Assembly: GCA_030603695.1 (NCBI GenBank)
Contig: JAUVXF010000013.1
Span: 1 to 64,000, forward strand
DNA length: 64,000 nt
Source of the DNA: Natronohydrobacter sp.
GTDB taxonomy: Bacteria > Pseudomonadota > Alphaproteobacteria > Rhodobacterales > Rhodobacteraceae
Direction: 5' to 3'
Part shown: one piece after another, positions 45,936-56,577 of the stretch
How positions within the stretch are numbered: the first letter of the stretch is position 1
Layout: every line of letters begins with the position of its first letter
Position numbers and translations under genes: made by a program
The notes under the pieces: generated by a model
Seen by the model: the letters and a program-made list of their open reading frames with translations, nothing else
The model's database searches: none
What the model was told of the DNA's origin: nothing

Positions 45936-46982
45936 ATGAAGCTATCATTCAAGGCCCTTGCCCTTGCAACAGCGGCAAGCTTTGCAACAATCGCCCCGGC
46001 GCAATCGCAAGACCTGACGCCAATCAACCTCAGCTATCAGCCTGCACTATATTGGGCGCTGCCCTTCTATCTGGCCACGGAATTTGGCTGGTGGGCGGAA
46101 GTGGGCCTTGATCCCAGCTTCACCACCTTCCCCGCTGGCGCGCCCCAGATTGCGGCTGCGCAGGCAAATGATTGGGATGTGGGCGGCACAGGCTCTGTTC
46201 CTGCCGTTCTGGGGGCCGCGCGTTTTGGCCTGCAAACCATCGGCCTGACCAATGACGAAAGCGCCGGCAATGCGCTGATGGCCACCAATGATGCGATTGA
46301 AGAATTCCGCGCCAATCCCGAAAGCATCCGGGGCCAGCGTATCTTGCTGACAACCAACTCCACTGTGGATTTCGCCACCCAGTCTTGTCTGGAGCAGTGG
46401 GGCCTGAGCCAGTCTGATGTGGAATATGTCAATCTGGCCCAAGCGCAGGTGATCACAGGGATCATCGCGGGCGAGGCCAAGCTGGCAGGTGTCTGGGCCC
46501 CCAATACCTACACACTGCAAGAGCGCGCGAATAGCGATTACCTGTGCTCTGGCGCAGATGCGGGTGCGATTGTTCCCGGTGCGCTGGTTGTGCGTCCGGG
46601 CTTTGCCGAAGAACACCCCGACCGTGTCGCACGCGTGCTTGCAGCCTTCTTGCGTGGTGTCGTCTGGGCCAAGGAAAACCCTGAAGAAGCCCGCCGTCAT
46701 CTGGTCGATTTCTATTCCGAAGGCGGGGTCGAGATTTCGGATGCGGCTGTGAATGCCGAGTTTGAATTGCGCCCCACCTTCCCGCTGGAAGAGCAGCTTG
46801 CGCTGCTTGATCGTTCTGCCGGTGATAGCCAGGTGGATCAGTGGTTGACCGCGATTGGCGATTTCATGACCTCGGTTGGCACAACGGAAACCACGCCAGT
46901 GGCTGCGGATTTCATCAATCCGACATTCATGCAGATGGTCATGGATGATCCAGAATTGCGGGCATTTGCCAATAACGAATGA
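45936..46982 (+). CDS. ABC transporter substrate-binding protein, NitT/TauT type
   Basis: 348 residues. A signal peptide ends near APAQSQD and is followed by LSYQPALYWALPFYLATEFG, typical of the NMT1/TauA fold. The start at 45936 has AGGAGGAAAG just ahead; the longer frame runs into the ATPase gene. It presents the substrate to the importer. Since an HpsN-like gene follows, 2,3-dihydroxypropane-1-sulfonate or a close relative is the likely ligand, by inference. Confidence 0.9.
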   Translation: MKLSFKALALATAASFATIAPAQSQDLTPINLSYQPALYWALPFYLATEFGWWAEVGLDPSFTTFPAGAPQIAAAQANDWDVGGTGSVPAVLGAARFGLQTIGLTNDESAGNALMATNDAIEEFRANPESIRGQRILLTTNSTVDFATQSCLEQWGLSQSDVEYVNLAQAQVITGIIAGEAKLAGVWAPNTYTLQERANSDYLCSGADAGAIVPGALVVRPGFAEEHPDRVARVLAAFLRGVVWAKENPEEARRHLVDFYSEGGVEISDAAVNAEFELRPTFPLEEQLALLDRSAGDSQVDQWLTAIGDFMTSVGTTETTPVAADFINPTFMQMVMDDPELRAFANNE

Positions 46983-48365
<1,383 letters not shown>

Positions 48366-48368
48366 GCC

Positions 48369-49574
48369 ATGGCGCTGCTGCCTGATCTGGGGCGCCCGCC
48401 CGAAATTCCGGCCAGCGCGATGGCGACAGCCATGGCGCTGCTGGAAACAGGCCGCCTGCACCGTTACGGCGAGGTGGCTGGCACAGGTGGGCTGGTGGCG
48501 CAGTTGGAGCGCGCGTTTGCCCGCCTGATGGGCCGTTCCTATGCGGTGGCTGTCAATTCCTGTGGCGCGGCCCTGTTTCTGGCCCTGCGCGCGGCAGGGG
48601 TGCGCCCCGGTGATCCCGTGTTGATGAACGCCTTCACCCTTGGCCCTGTGCCGGGCGCGCTGGATCATGCAGGCGCGCGCCCGGTGCTGGTGGAAATCAC
48701 ACCCGATCTGACCATTGATCTGGATGATCTGCGCGCCAAGGCCAAGGCCAGTGACGCGCGCGTGCTGATGCTCTCGCATATGCGCGGGCATTTGTGCGAT
48801 TTGCGCGCGCTCTCGGCGCTGTGTTGCGAATTGGGCGTCAGCGTGATCGAGGATTGCGCGCATACTCTGGGCGCATCCTGGGACGGGCAGCAGGCGGGCA
48901 CATTCGGGCTGGCGGGCTGTTTCAGCTTTCAATCGGGCAAGCATGTGAACACGGGCGAGGGGGGCATGCTGGTAACGGATGATCCCGATATCGCCGCGCA
49001 AGCAATCCTGCATTCGGGCAGCTATATGCTTTATGGCCAGAATGGCACTGTGCCCCCTGCAGAGGTGATGGAACGCTGGCGCGGGCGCTGCGGGAATTAC
49101 TCGCTGCGCATGTCGGAGTTGGTGGCCGCCCTTGCCTTGCCGCAACTGCCCCTGCTTTCCGCGCGGGTGGCGGATTGGAACGCAAGCCACGATCATATCG
49201 CCGCACGGCTGGCGCAGGCAGAGGGGTTTCTTCTGCCACATCGCCCCAAGGCCGAGAGCTATGCCCAAAGCTCGTTGCAATTTCGCTTGCCGGGCTGGCC
49301 TTTGGAACAGATGCGCGCCTTTGTGCAGGCGGCGCGGGCGGCAGGTGTCTGGGTGAAATGGTTCGGATCGGAACTGCCCGAAGGCTACAGTTCCAACCCC
49401 GCGCAATGGCATGGCGCACAAGCGGCAGAAGTGCCGCGCGCCTGCCAGATACAGGCCACACTTTGCGATATACGCTTGCCGCTTGGGCTAAGCCCGCAAG
49501 AGTGTGACGCGGTTGCAGATACGCTGATTGCCACGGCCAGCGCTACCAGAAAGGCCCACCATGCCCCGGCTTGA
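48369..49574 (+). CDS. DegT/DnrJ/EryC1 family aminotransferase
   Basis: 401 residues. The PLP lysine is in [17 protein letters not shown] at about residue 195 and the PLP Asp in [11 protein letters not shown]. The family usually aminates nucleotide sugars, so a member inside a sulfonate catabolic operon is unexpected. It starts three bases after hpsN and overlaps the SDR gene by 14 bases, so co-expression is certain by layout. It might remove or add an amino group on a C3 sulfonate, or act on another compound taken up by the same importer. Confidence 0.85.
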   Translation: MALLPDLGRPPEIPASAMATAMALLETGRLHRYGEVAGTGGLVAQLERAFARLMGRSYAVAVNSCGAALFLALRAAGVRPGDPVLMNAFTLGPVPGALDHAGARPVLVEITPDLTIDLDDLRAKAKASDARVLMLSHMRGHLCDLRALSALCCELGVSVIEDCAHTLGASWDGQQAGTFGLAGCFSFQSGKHVNTGEGGMLVTDDPDIAAQAILHSGSYMLYGQNGTVPPAEVMERWRGRCGNYSLRMSELVAALALPQLPLLSARVADWNASHDHIAARLAQAEGFLLPHRPKAESYAQSSLQFRLPGWPLEQMRAFVQAARAAGVWVKWFGSELPEGYSSNPAQWHGAQAAEVPRACQIQATLCDIRLPLGLSPQECDAVADTLIATASATRKAHHAPA

Positions 49575-50319
49575 TACGCTCTTTGATCTGACAGGCCGCA
49601 GCGCGCTTGTGACAGGCGGCAATTCCGGCATTGGCCTTGCAATGGCGCGTGCCTTGGGGCTGCAAGGGGCAAGCTTGCATCTGGCCGCGCGCGACAGTGC
49701 GAAATTGAAGGCCGCTTGCGATGATCTGGCGCGCGATGGCATTACCGCACAGGCCCATCCCACCGATCTGGCCGATCCCGCCGGGCTGGCCGCATTGGCA
49801 CAGGCCACGGGTGGGGTTGATATCATCATCAATGCAGCAGGGGTAAACCTGCGCCAACCCTATGCCCAAGTGACGCCAGAGGCGTTTGACCTGCATATGG
49901 CGCTGCATCTGCGCGCGCCGTTTTTGCTGGTGCAGCATCTGGCCCCGCAGATGATCGCGCAGGGCTGGGGGCGGGTGCTTAATCTGGCCTCGTTGCAATC
50001 GCAGCGCGCCTTTGCCAATTCAGCACCTTACGGCGCGGCCAAAGGCGGTGTGGTGCAGCTAACCCGCGCCATGGCGCAGGAATTTTCTGGCCATGGCATA
50101 ACCTGCAACGCCATCGCGCCGGGGTTTTTCCCCACCCCCCTCACAGCGCCCGTTTTCAATGACGAGGCCCTTGCCGCCGCCAATGCCGCGCGCACCGCGA
50201 TTGGGCGCAACGGGGCGTTGGAGGATCTGTACGGCGCGACTGTCTTTCTGTGTTCGGATGCCGCCGCCTATGTCACCGGCCAGACGCTTTATGTCGATGG
50301 CGGGTTTACTGCAAAATAA
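49561..50319 (+). CDS. Short-chain dehydrogenase/reductase
   Basis: 252 residues. The cofactor motif TGGNSGIG is near residue 20, NAAG follows, and the catalytic Ser and YGAAK are near 140-155, followed by APGFFPTPL. The start at 49561 overlaps the aminotransferase end. In known dihydroxypropanesulfonate pathways, 2-dehydrogenases interconvert the enantiomers ahead of HpsN. This gene and the MDR gene after it are reasonable HpsO/HpsP-like candidates, but I assign no name. Confidence 0.87.
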   Translation: MPRLDTLFDLTGRSALVTGGNSGIGLAMARALGLQGASLHLAARDSAKLKAACDDLARDGITAQAHPTDLADPAGLAALAQATGGVDIIINAAGVNLRQPYAQVTPEAFDLHMALHLRAPFLLVQHLAPQMIAQGWGRVLNLASLQSQRAFANSAPYGAAKGGVVQLTRAMAQEFSGHGITCNAIAPGFFPTPLTAPVFNDEALAAANAARTAIGRNGALEDLYGATVFLCSDAAAYVTGQTLYVDGGFTAK

Positions 50320-50328
50320 GGAATACCC

Positions 50329-51330
50329 ATGCGCGCGCTTGTCTATACTGGCCGGAACAAGATGATCGTGACGGATCAACCCATGCCCCAGCCCGCGCCG
50401 GGCGAGGTGCTGGTGGCCGTGCATGCGGTGGGCATTTGCGGCTCTGACATGCACGCCTATCATGGCTATGATGATCGCCGCCCCCCGCCTTTGGTTCTGG
50501 GGCATGAGGCGGCGGGGCTGATCGCCTCTGGCCCGCGCACGGGCGAGGCAGTTGCCATCAACCCGCTGGTGGTTGACCCCGATTGCCCGGTGGTGCGGGC
50601 CGGGCGGCCGCATCTGTCGCCCACGCGCGCCATTATCTCCATGCCGCCGCGTCCGGGGGCATTTGCCGAATATGTGACGATACCAGAGCGCAATATTCTG
50701 CCCGTCCCCTCTGGTCTAAGCCTTAGCCATGCCGCGCTCAGCGAGCCTGTTGCCGTATCCTGGCACGCCATGCGTATCGGGCTGGAGCGGTTGAACATGC
50801 AAAATCCGCGTGTGCTGGTGCAAGGGGGCGGCGCGATTGGAGTGGCGGCAGCGCTGGTTGCACGGCTGATGGGGGCGGCGCGGATTGATCTGGCCGAACC
50901 CCATGCAGGGCGGCGCGCGATGGTCGCGCAAGAACCGGAGATCACGGCCTTTGACCCCACAACCGAAGATCCCGGCGACAGCGCCTATGATCTGATCATA
51001 GATGCCGTTGGCGCAGTGGCCACGCGGCAGGCCGCATCACGGCTGGTGCGGCCCGGTGGCGTGATTGTGCATGTGGGGCTTTTGCCGGGGCAAGAGGGCT
51101 ACGATATCCGCCGTATCACATTACAGGAAATCACGGTCACTGGCAGCTATTGCTACACGCCCGAAGATTTTGCCGCCTCTCTGGCGGCCTTGGGGGCGGG
51201 CCAGTTGGGGGCTTTGGCATGGGTTGAAATGCGCCCGCTTTTCACTGGCCCCCAAGCCTTTGCCGATCTGGATGCAGGGCGGGTGAATGCCGCAAAGATT
51301 GTGCTGGAAGTGGATCACACTTCGGCTTGA
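50329..51330 (+). CDS. Zinc-type medium-chain alcohol dehydrogenase with reduced structural zinc loop
   Basis: 333 residues. The catalytic zinc ligands look intact: GICGSDMH, LGHEAAG and the Glu in LSEPVAVSWHAM. The lobe that normally holds four structural-zinc cysteines reads DPDCPVVRAGRPHLS, keeping only one. The Rossmann motif is GGGAIGVAA. It resembles idonate/threonine/sorbitol dehydrogenases and is the likely partner of the SDR in oxidising a polyol sulfonate. Its end overlaps the convergent GntR gene by 16 bases. Confidence 0.86.
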   Translation: MRALVYTGRNKMIVTDQPMPQPAPGEVLVAVHAVGICGSDMHAYHGYDDRRPPPLVLGHEAAGLIASGPRTGEAVAINPLVVDPDCPVVRAGRPHLSPTRAIISMPPRPGAFAEYVTIPERNILPVPSGLSLSHAALSEPVAVSWHAMRIGLERLNMQNPRVLVQGGGAIGVAAALVARLMGAARIDLAEPHAGRRAMVAQEPEITAFDPTTEDPGDSAYDLIIDAVGAVATRQAASRLVRPGGVIVHVGLLPGQEGYDIRRITLQEITVTGSYCYTPEDFAASLAALGAGQLGALAWVEMRPLFTGPQAFADLDAGRVNAAKIVLEVDHTSA

Positions 51331-52052
51331 TAATGCAGATGGGCGGAATTGACCCAGGAATGGCGCAATTCCAGCGGCGCATCTGAATAATCCAGCGCGA
51401 CCCGGCGGATATGCAAAACCGGTGCGCCCAGGGCCAAGCCAAGTTCATCCGCGCAGGCCCCTTCGGCGCTTGTGGCCGTAACCTGTTCGCGCGCGCGGTG
51501 AACCGTGGCTGCAAATTCTGTCTGATACAGTTGATACAGCGTGTTTGGCAGCGCTTGGGGGTGGGTTTCCAGCGCGCCAAAACGTGCGGCATCTAGTAGG
51601 ATATGCTCATAGATGATCGGCGTGCCATCCCCCTCGCGCACGCGGGTGATGCAGATCACTTCTGCCCCCGCCTTTAGCCCCAGCGCTGCCGCCTCTGCCG
51701 CGCTGGACGCGCGCCGCGCGCGCGTCAGAACGCGGCTTTCAGGGCGCAATGTGGTTCCATCAGCGCGGCGCAGATTGAAAAAGCGAAACAGCACCGCGTC
51801 GCTGTCATGGCTGGCAACGACAGTACCCTTGCCTTGGCGGCGCACCACCACCCCTTCGGCGGCCATATCCAGCAGGGCCTTGCGCAGTGTGCCCACGGCA
51901 ACGCCGTAATCTTCGGCCAGCCGGGTTTCTGGCGGCAGATATGTGCCCGGCGACCACTCGCCCGCCTCGATCCGGGCCATCATCAGATCGCGCAACTGGC
52001 GGTGCAGGGGCTGTGCAACAGGGCGCAAAGGCTGCGAGATTTCGGTCATCAT
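51315..52052 (-). CDS. GntR family regulator, HutC/UTRA type
   Basis: 245 residues. A winged helix-turn-helix at about residues 15-80 (GTYLPPETRLAEDYGVAVGT) is followed by a UTRA ligand-binding domain (EHILLDAARFG, then VLHIRRVALDYSDAPLELR). It is divergent from the slcC-suyAB genes and probably represses them and itself. A ligand such as sulfolactate or a related hydroxy-sulfonate is inferred from position. Confidence 0.9.
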   Translation of the reverse strand: MMTEISQPLRPVAQPLHRQLRDLMMARIEAGEWSPGTYLPPETRLAEDYGVAVGTLRKALLDMAAEGVVVRRQGKGTVVASHDSDAVLFRFFNLRRADGTTLRPESRVLTRARRASSAAEAAALGLKAGAEVICITRVREGDGTPIIYEHILLDAARFGALETHPQALPNTLYQLYQTEFAATVHRAREQVTATSAEGACADELGLALGAPVLHIRRVALDYSDAPLELRHSWVNSAHLHYQAEV

Positions 52053-52085
52053 CTGGCTTTCTGTCTGGGTTTGCCGGAAGGGGCA

Positions 52086-52118
52086 TTGACATAGCTATAA
52101 CATATAAACTATACAGTT
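52086..52118 (+). promoter_or_regulatory. Promoter with operator-like palindromes upstream of the sulfolactate genes
   Basis: TTGACA (52086-52091), an 18-base spacer and TATACA (52110-52115) make a good promoter toward slcC. ATAGCTAT (52091-52098) and AACT-ATAC-AGTT (52107-52118) are palindromes that cover the spacer and the -10. The divergent GntR regulator is the natural candidate to bind them. Confidence 0.55.
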
Positions 52119-52147
52119 TTCAACACGGCACTTACAGGAGCCTTACC

Positions 52148-53146
52148 ATGAGCACTGTCCCGCTCTCCGTCAATGCAGCCCGCGCACTTGTGCAGGATGT
52201 GTTTGGGGCATGCGGCATGCCAGAGGCGCTGGCCGCGCCCGCAGCCGCAGCGCTGGTGCTGGCAGAGCAAGAGGGCCTGCCCTCGCATGGCCTGGCGCGG
52301 GTTCCGTTTTACGCAGCCCAGATGCAGGCAGGCAAAGTTGTGGCAGATGCCGCGCCAAGCGTTGTGCGTGACGGCGCTGTGATCCGGGTGGATGCGGGCT
52401 ATGGGCTGGCCTTTGCAGCCATAGAGGCGGGGGCACAGGCTGCGCGCGACGTTGTGCGCGATTTGGGCGTGGCGGTTGTCAGCATTACCCATTCGCACCA
52501 TTTCGGGGTTGCCGGGCAGGCGGTAGAGCCGTTTGCGCGCCACGGGCTGATTGCGCTGGCTCTGGCCAATGCGCCCGCAGCCATGGCCCCTTGGGGCGGC
52601 AATCGCGCGCTTTATGGCACAAACCCCATCGCCTTTGCCGCGCCGCGTATGCAGGGCGATCCGCTATTGATTGATCTGTCGCTAAGCCATGTGGCACGCG
52701 GCAAGGTGATGCTGGCGCAAAAATCCGGCCAGCCCATTCCCGAAGGATGGGCGCTGGATGCGGCGGGCCAGCCCACCACGGATGCCAATGCCGCCATGGC
52801 AGGAACAATGTTGCCCTCTGGCGGGGCCAAGGGGGCGGCGCTGGCGCTGATGGTGGAATTGCTGACAGCCGGGCTGGCGGGGGCAAATTTCGCGTATCAG
52901 GCAAGCTCGCTTTTTGATGATAAAGGCGCGGCACCTGATCTGGCGCATTTCATTCTGGTTCTTGATCCGGCGCGCTTTGCACCGGGATTTGCCGAGCGCG
53001 CAGAAGCGATGTTTGCCGCGATAGAGGCGCAAGAGGGCGCGCGCCTGCCGGGCGCGCGGCGCATGTCAGAGCGCGCGGCGCGCGCGCAGCAGATCGAGAT
53101 ATCGCAAGCGCTGCATGATACGCTGACGGGCCTTGCCCGCAGCTGA
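52148..53146 (+). CDS. slcC: Malate/L-lactate dehydrogenase family, sulfolactate dehydrogenase-like
   Basis: 332 residues of the Ldh2/ComC family of NAD(P)-dependent 2-hydroxyacid dehydrogenases. Conserved stretches are GLPSHGLARVPFY, HSHHFGVAGQAVEPFA and YGTNPIAFAAP. Sulfolactate dehydrogenase SlcC/ComC is in this family and interconverts (R)-sulfolactate and sulfopyruvate; with suyAB directly after, the role is epimerising or feeding sulfolactate. The start at 52148 follows CAGGAG; the longer frame from 51887 crosses the promoter and is rejected. Confidence 0.83.
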   Translation: MSTVPLSVNAARALVQDVFGACGMPEALAAPAAAALVLAEQEGLPSHGLARVPFYAAQMQAGKVVADAAPSVVRDGAVIRVDAGYGLAFAAIEAGAQAARDVVRDLGVAVVSITHSHHFGVAGQAVEPFARHGLIALALANAPAAMAPWGGNRALYGTNPIAFAAPRMQGDPLLIDLSLSHVARGKVMLAQKSGQPIPEGWALDAAGQPTTDANAAMAGTMLPSGGAKGAALALMVELLTAGLAGANFAYQASSLFDDKGAAPDLAHFILVLDPARFAPGFAERAEAMFAAIEAQEGARLPGARRMSERAARAQQIEISQALHDTLTGLARS

Positions 53147-53179
53147 ACCCAAGTTGAAACCAAAGGGAGAGACAAGACC

Positions 53180-53476
53180 ATGACTGCAAACACCCACCCG
53201 CAATTGCTTGTCCATGACAAGGCCGACAATGTCGGTGTTGTCGTGGTAGAAGGGCTGACCGCTGGCACCGATATGCTCTGCGTGTGCACCGAGGATAATT
53301 CTGATTTTCGCCTGACAGCGAAAGCCGATATTCCCATCGGCCATAAAGTAGCGCTGGCGGCGCTGAAAGAGGGCGATACCGTCATCAAATATGGCGAAGA
53401 TATCGGCAAGATGGTGGGCAGCGCCGAAATTGGCGGCCATGTCCATACCCACAATATGAAAACCAAGCGCTGGTAA
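53180..53476 (+). CDS. suyA: (2R)-3-sulfolactate sulfo-lyase, alpha subunit
   Basis: 98 residues of the UxaA/SAF-domain type. The start [20 protein letters not shown] and the C-terminal [17 protein letters not shown] match SuyA. With SuyB it cleaves (R)-sulfolactate to pyruvate and sulfite. GGGAGAG precedes the ATG. It sits 13 bases before suyB. Confidence 0.94.
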   Translation: MTANTHPQLLVHDKADNVGVVVVEGLTAGTDMLCVCTEDNSDFRLTAKADIPIGHKVALAALKEGDTVIKYGEDIGKMVGSAEIGGHVHTHNMKTKRW

Positions 53477-53489
53477 GGGGGAACAAAGA

Positions 53490-54671
53490 ATGGCTTTTGA
53501 TTTCACACAAGAAACCGTCAAGGCATGGCGCCGTGAAAGCGGCCGTGTCGGCGTGCGCAACCATGTGCTGATCCTGCCGGTGGATGATATTTCCAACGCC
53601 GCCTGCGAGGCCGTGGCCAATAACGTAAAAGGCACAATGGCTATTCCGCATGCTTACGGGCGTTTGCAGTTTGGCGAAGATCTGGATCTGCATTTCCGCA
53701 CCATCATTGGCACGGGCGCAAACCCCAACGTTGCCGCTGTTGTGGTGATCGGGATTGAACCTGAATGGACAAAGATCATCGTCGATGGCATTGCCAAGAC
53801 CGGCAAACCCGTTGAAGGGTTCTGGATTGAGCAGAATGGCGATTTTGAAACCATCCGCCGCGCAAGCTGGAAGGCCAAGGAATATGTCCATTGGGCATCC
53901 GAGCTGCAAAAGGAAGATTGCCCGCTGACTGATTTGTGGGTGTCGACCAAATGTGGCGAATCCGATACCACCACGGGCCTCTCGTCCTGCCCGACTGTGG
54001 GCAATATGTATGACAAGCTGTTGCCGCATGGCCTGTATGGCGTGTTCGGGGAAACCTCTGAAATCACCGGCGCGGAACATATCTGCGTCAAGCGTGCGGC
54101 ATCGCCCGAAGTGGGCGAGAAGTTCATGAAAACATGGAAATCCTATCAGGATGATGTGATCGAACAGTTCAAAACCTCTGATCTGTCCGACAGCCAGCCC
54201 ACCAAGGGCAACATTCTGGGCGGCCTGTCCACGATCGAGGAAAAGGCATTGGGCAATCTTGAAAAGATTGGCCGCACCTCGACCTATATCGATGTTCTGG
54301 AACCTGCCGAAGCCCCTGAAAAGGGCCGGGGCCTGTATTTCATGGATACCTCTTCGGCGGCGGCGGAATGTGTGACGCTGATGGCGGCTGCGGGCTATGT
54401 GATCCATACCTTCCCGACAGGACAGGGCAATGTTGTGGGCAACCCGATTGTTCCGGTCATCAAAATCTCTGGCAACCCGCGCACCCTGCGCACCATGTCA
54501 GAGCATATTGATGTGGATGTAACAGGCGTGCTGCGCCGTGACATGACCATTGATCAGGCAGGTGATGCGCTGATTGAAATGATCAAGCGCACCGCAAATG
54601 GCCGCCTGACAGCCGCAGAGGCGCTGGGGCATCGGGAATTCTCGATGACAAAGCTCTATCGCTCGGCCTGA
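53490..54671 (+). CDS. suyB: (2R)-3-sulfolactate sulfo-lyase, beta subunit
   Basis: 393 residues, the large subunit, related to altronate and galactarate dehydratases. [38 protein letters not shown] (cysteines that likely hold an iron centre) and [20 protein letters not shown] are characteristic. It follows suyA closely, and a strong terminator comes after it. This is the desulfonating step of the region. Confidence 0.95.
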   Translation: MAFDFTQETVKAWRRESGRVGVRNHVLILPVDDISNAACEAVANNVKGTMAIPHAYGRLQFGEDLDLHFRTIIGTGANPNVAAVVVIGIEPEWTKIIVDGIAKTGKPVEGFWIEQNGDFETIRRASWKAKEYVHWASELQKEDCPLTDLWVSTKCGESDTTTGLSSCPTVGNMYDKLLPHGLYGVFGETSEITGAEHICVKRAASPEVGEKFMKTWKSYQDDVIEQFKTSDLSDSQPTKGNILGGLSTIEEKALGNLEKIGRTSTYIDVLEPAEAPEKGRGLYFMDTSSAAAECVTLMAAAGYVIHTFPTGQGNVVGNPIVPVIKISGNPRTLRTMSEHIDVDVTGVLRRDMTIDQAGDALIEMIKRTANGRLTAAEALGHREFSMTKLYRSA

Positions 54672-54691
54672 TTTGGCCTTACGCAACGCCG

Positions 54692-54717
54692 GGGGCGGGC
54701 GCTTTGCCCGCCCCTTT
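54692..54717 (+). terminator. Rho-independent terminator after suyB
   Basis: GGGGCGGGC (54692-54700), the five-base loop GCTTT and GCCCGCCCC (54706-54714), followed by TTTGC. The nine-base GC stem is strong but the T-run is short, so partial read-through into the exporter gene 40 bases later is likely. Confidence 0.7.
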
Positions 54718-54756
54718 GCTGTCTGACCGCCCCTTTCCCATCTGACAGAGGACGCC

Positions 54757-55773
54757 ATGACCCGCCTAGACCAATTCCGCGCATGGGGCGCACCACTTCT
54801 GCCGGGGCTGATGCTGGCAGCGACCATTGCCGCCGCATCTGCCTTTCTGGGGGCGCATTATGGGGCGCCGGTGATGCTGTTTGCGCTGTTGCTGGGCATG
54901 GCGTTCAATTTCCTGCACGAAGATGGCCCCTGCCGCGCAGGCGTGGAATTTGGCGCGAAATTCATTTTGCGGCTGGGTGTCGGGCTATTGGGCATTCGCA
55001 TCGCAATGGATGATATCGCCCAGATCGGGCTTGTGGGGGCGGGCGTGCTGGTGGGCCTTATCGCGCTGACCATTGGCACGGGCTTTCTGGCAGCCCCCCT
55101 GTTTCGCCGCCAATGGCGTTTCGCGCTGCTGACAGGTGGGGCCGTTGCGATATGCGGGGCATCTGCCGCGCTGGCCATTGCCGCCGTGATCCCGCCCAAT
55201 GACAAGACAGAGCGCAACACGCTTTTTACTGTCATGGCGGTAACGGCCCTGTCCACTGTTGCAATGGTTGCCTATCCGCTGCTGTTTCAGATGCTGGGCT
55301 TTAGTGAATTGCAACAGGGCTTTCTGATTGGCGCTACCATTCATGATGTGGCGCAGGTGGTGGGGGCGGGGTTTTCCGTTTCTGATACTGCCGGAGAGAT
55401 GGCGACGATTACGAAACTCTTTCGCGTGGCGATGCTGCCTGTGGTGCTGGTAACGATTGTGCTGGTGCTGCGCGCCGCCGGGCCGGGGCAAGAGGCTGGC
55501 AAAGGCAAGATCCCGCTTTTGCCGTGGTTCATGGTGCTGTTTCTGGGGCTTGTCGCCTTGGGCAGCGTGGTGGAACTTCCCGGCGCTTTGGTGGCACAGG
55601 TGGACACAATTTCGCGCGCCTGCCTGATTACGGCCATTGCTGCGCTGGGGGTGAAAACCTCTATCAAGGCGCTGACGGCCGTGGGTGGGGGGCATTTGGC
55701 GATTGTGGTGATAGAGACAGCTGTTTTGCTTGCTTTGGCAACAGCGGCGCTGTTGTGGCTGGATCTGATATAG
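54757..55773 (+). CDS. YeiH/COG2855 family putative sulfate or sulfite exporter
   Basis: 338-residue membrane protein with about ten helices. Family stretches include FILRLGVGLLGIRIAMDDI, GAVAICGASAALAIAAVIP and GATIHDVAQVVGAGFSVS. Members of this family (CuyZ/SuyZ in sulfonate operons) are proposed to export sulfite or sulfate released by desulfonation. The location after suyB fits that. AGAGGA lies upstream of the ATG. Confidence 0.88.
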   Translation: MTRLDQFRAWGAPLLPGLMLAATIAAASAFLGAHYGAPVMLFALLLGMAFNFLHEDGPCRAGVEFGAKFILRLGVGLLGIRIAMDDIAQIGLVGAGVLVGLIALTIGTGFLAAPLFRRQWRFALLTGGAVAICGASAALAIAAVIPPNDKTERNTLFTVMAVTALSTVAMVAYPLLFQMLGFSELQQGFLIGATIHDVAQVVGAGFSVSDTAGEMATITKLFRVAMLPVVLVTIVLVLRAAGPGQEAGKGKIPLLPWFMVLFLGLVALGSVVELPGALVAQVDTISRACLITAIAALGVKTSIKALTAVGGGHLAIVVIETAVLLALATAALLWLDLI

Positions 55774-55791
55774 CGGGACTCGGCCCTGTGA

Positions 55792-56322
55792 TCACATGCT
55801 TGCTGCGCTGTGCGCTTTTTGCAGGTTTTCTGCGCGCACAGTCACGCGCATCGGGGCGCCCATGATTTCCATCAGCACCCAGACCCGCTGGTCGGGCGCA
55901 ACGGATTCGATAGTTGCAACAAGTTCCGCGAATGGGCCAGACCGCAGGGTAACCATGTCACCCGGCGCAAGGCGGGCATAGGTTTGCAACTTGCCAGAGG
56001 GATCGCAACTTAGTTGCAACTGCTGGATCAACCCGGCAGGCACTTCGGTTGGTCGGGGGCCAAGGCTGACAAGCCGCGTGACCCCAATTGTCGAATTCAC
56101 CGACCGCCACCCGCCTTGCCGCATATCCAGAGCGACAAATATGTAACCGGGAAAAAGCGGGCGCAACTGGGTGACAAACACCCCGCGCAAGCGCCGTGTC
56201 TCCTCTATCATGGGCAGGAACGTGGCAAAGCCCTGCTGTGCCAGATTGCGTTTGGCAATGCGGTAGCTATTGGGCTTCAGTTGCGCGAGAAACCACTTGG
56301 TGCCATCGAGACCATCAGACAT
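55792..56322 (-). CDS. NusG/RfaH-like transcription antitermination protein
   Basis: 176 residues. The N-terminal NGN domain reads KWFLAQLKPNSYRIAKRNL, followed by PLFPGYIFVALD. The C-terminal KOW-like part has LAPGDMVTLRSGPFAELVATI. General NusG normally sits beside secE and rplK; here it is isolated, as with specialised paralogues (RfaH, LoaP or surface-polysaccharide NusG-like types) that let polymerase read long operons. The start at 56322 has AAAGGG upstream. The target is not evident; it converges on the exporter gene. Confidence 0.9.
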   Translation of the reverse strand: MSDGLDGTKWFLAQLKPNSYRIAKRNLAQQGFATFLPMIEETRRLRGVFVTQLRPLFPGYIFVALDMRQGGWRSVNSTIGVTRLVSLGPRPTEVPAGLIQQLQLSCDPSGKLQTYARLAPGDMVTLRSGPFAELVATIESVAPDQRVWVLMEIMGAPMRVTVRAENLQKAHSAASM

Positions 56323-56577
56323 GCTCAGACCCTTTCTGCCCTTTGATGGATATGCTCTAAAATGAGCGATAACAATATCAAAAGTTGAAAAATGCAGATA
56401 AAGATGGGAATGCTGCGCCGCTGCTGTCGGATATAAGGGCCGCGCACCTTTGACGGTGCGCCACCAGATCGCGGCAAGAAAGCTGTTTTCCGGCGCGAAA
56501 ATTGCGCTAGGTGTGACATGGGGTAGCGCTTGGGGCTGCCTATTTTGTGCGGCTCGTAACAGGAGTGATTGCAGGAT

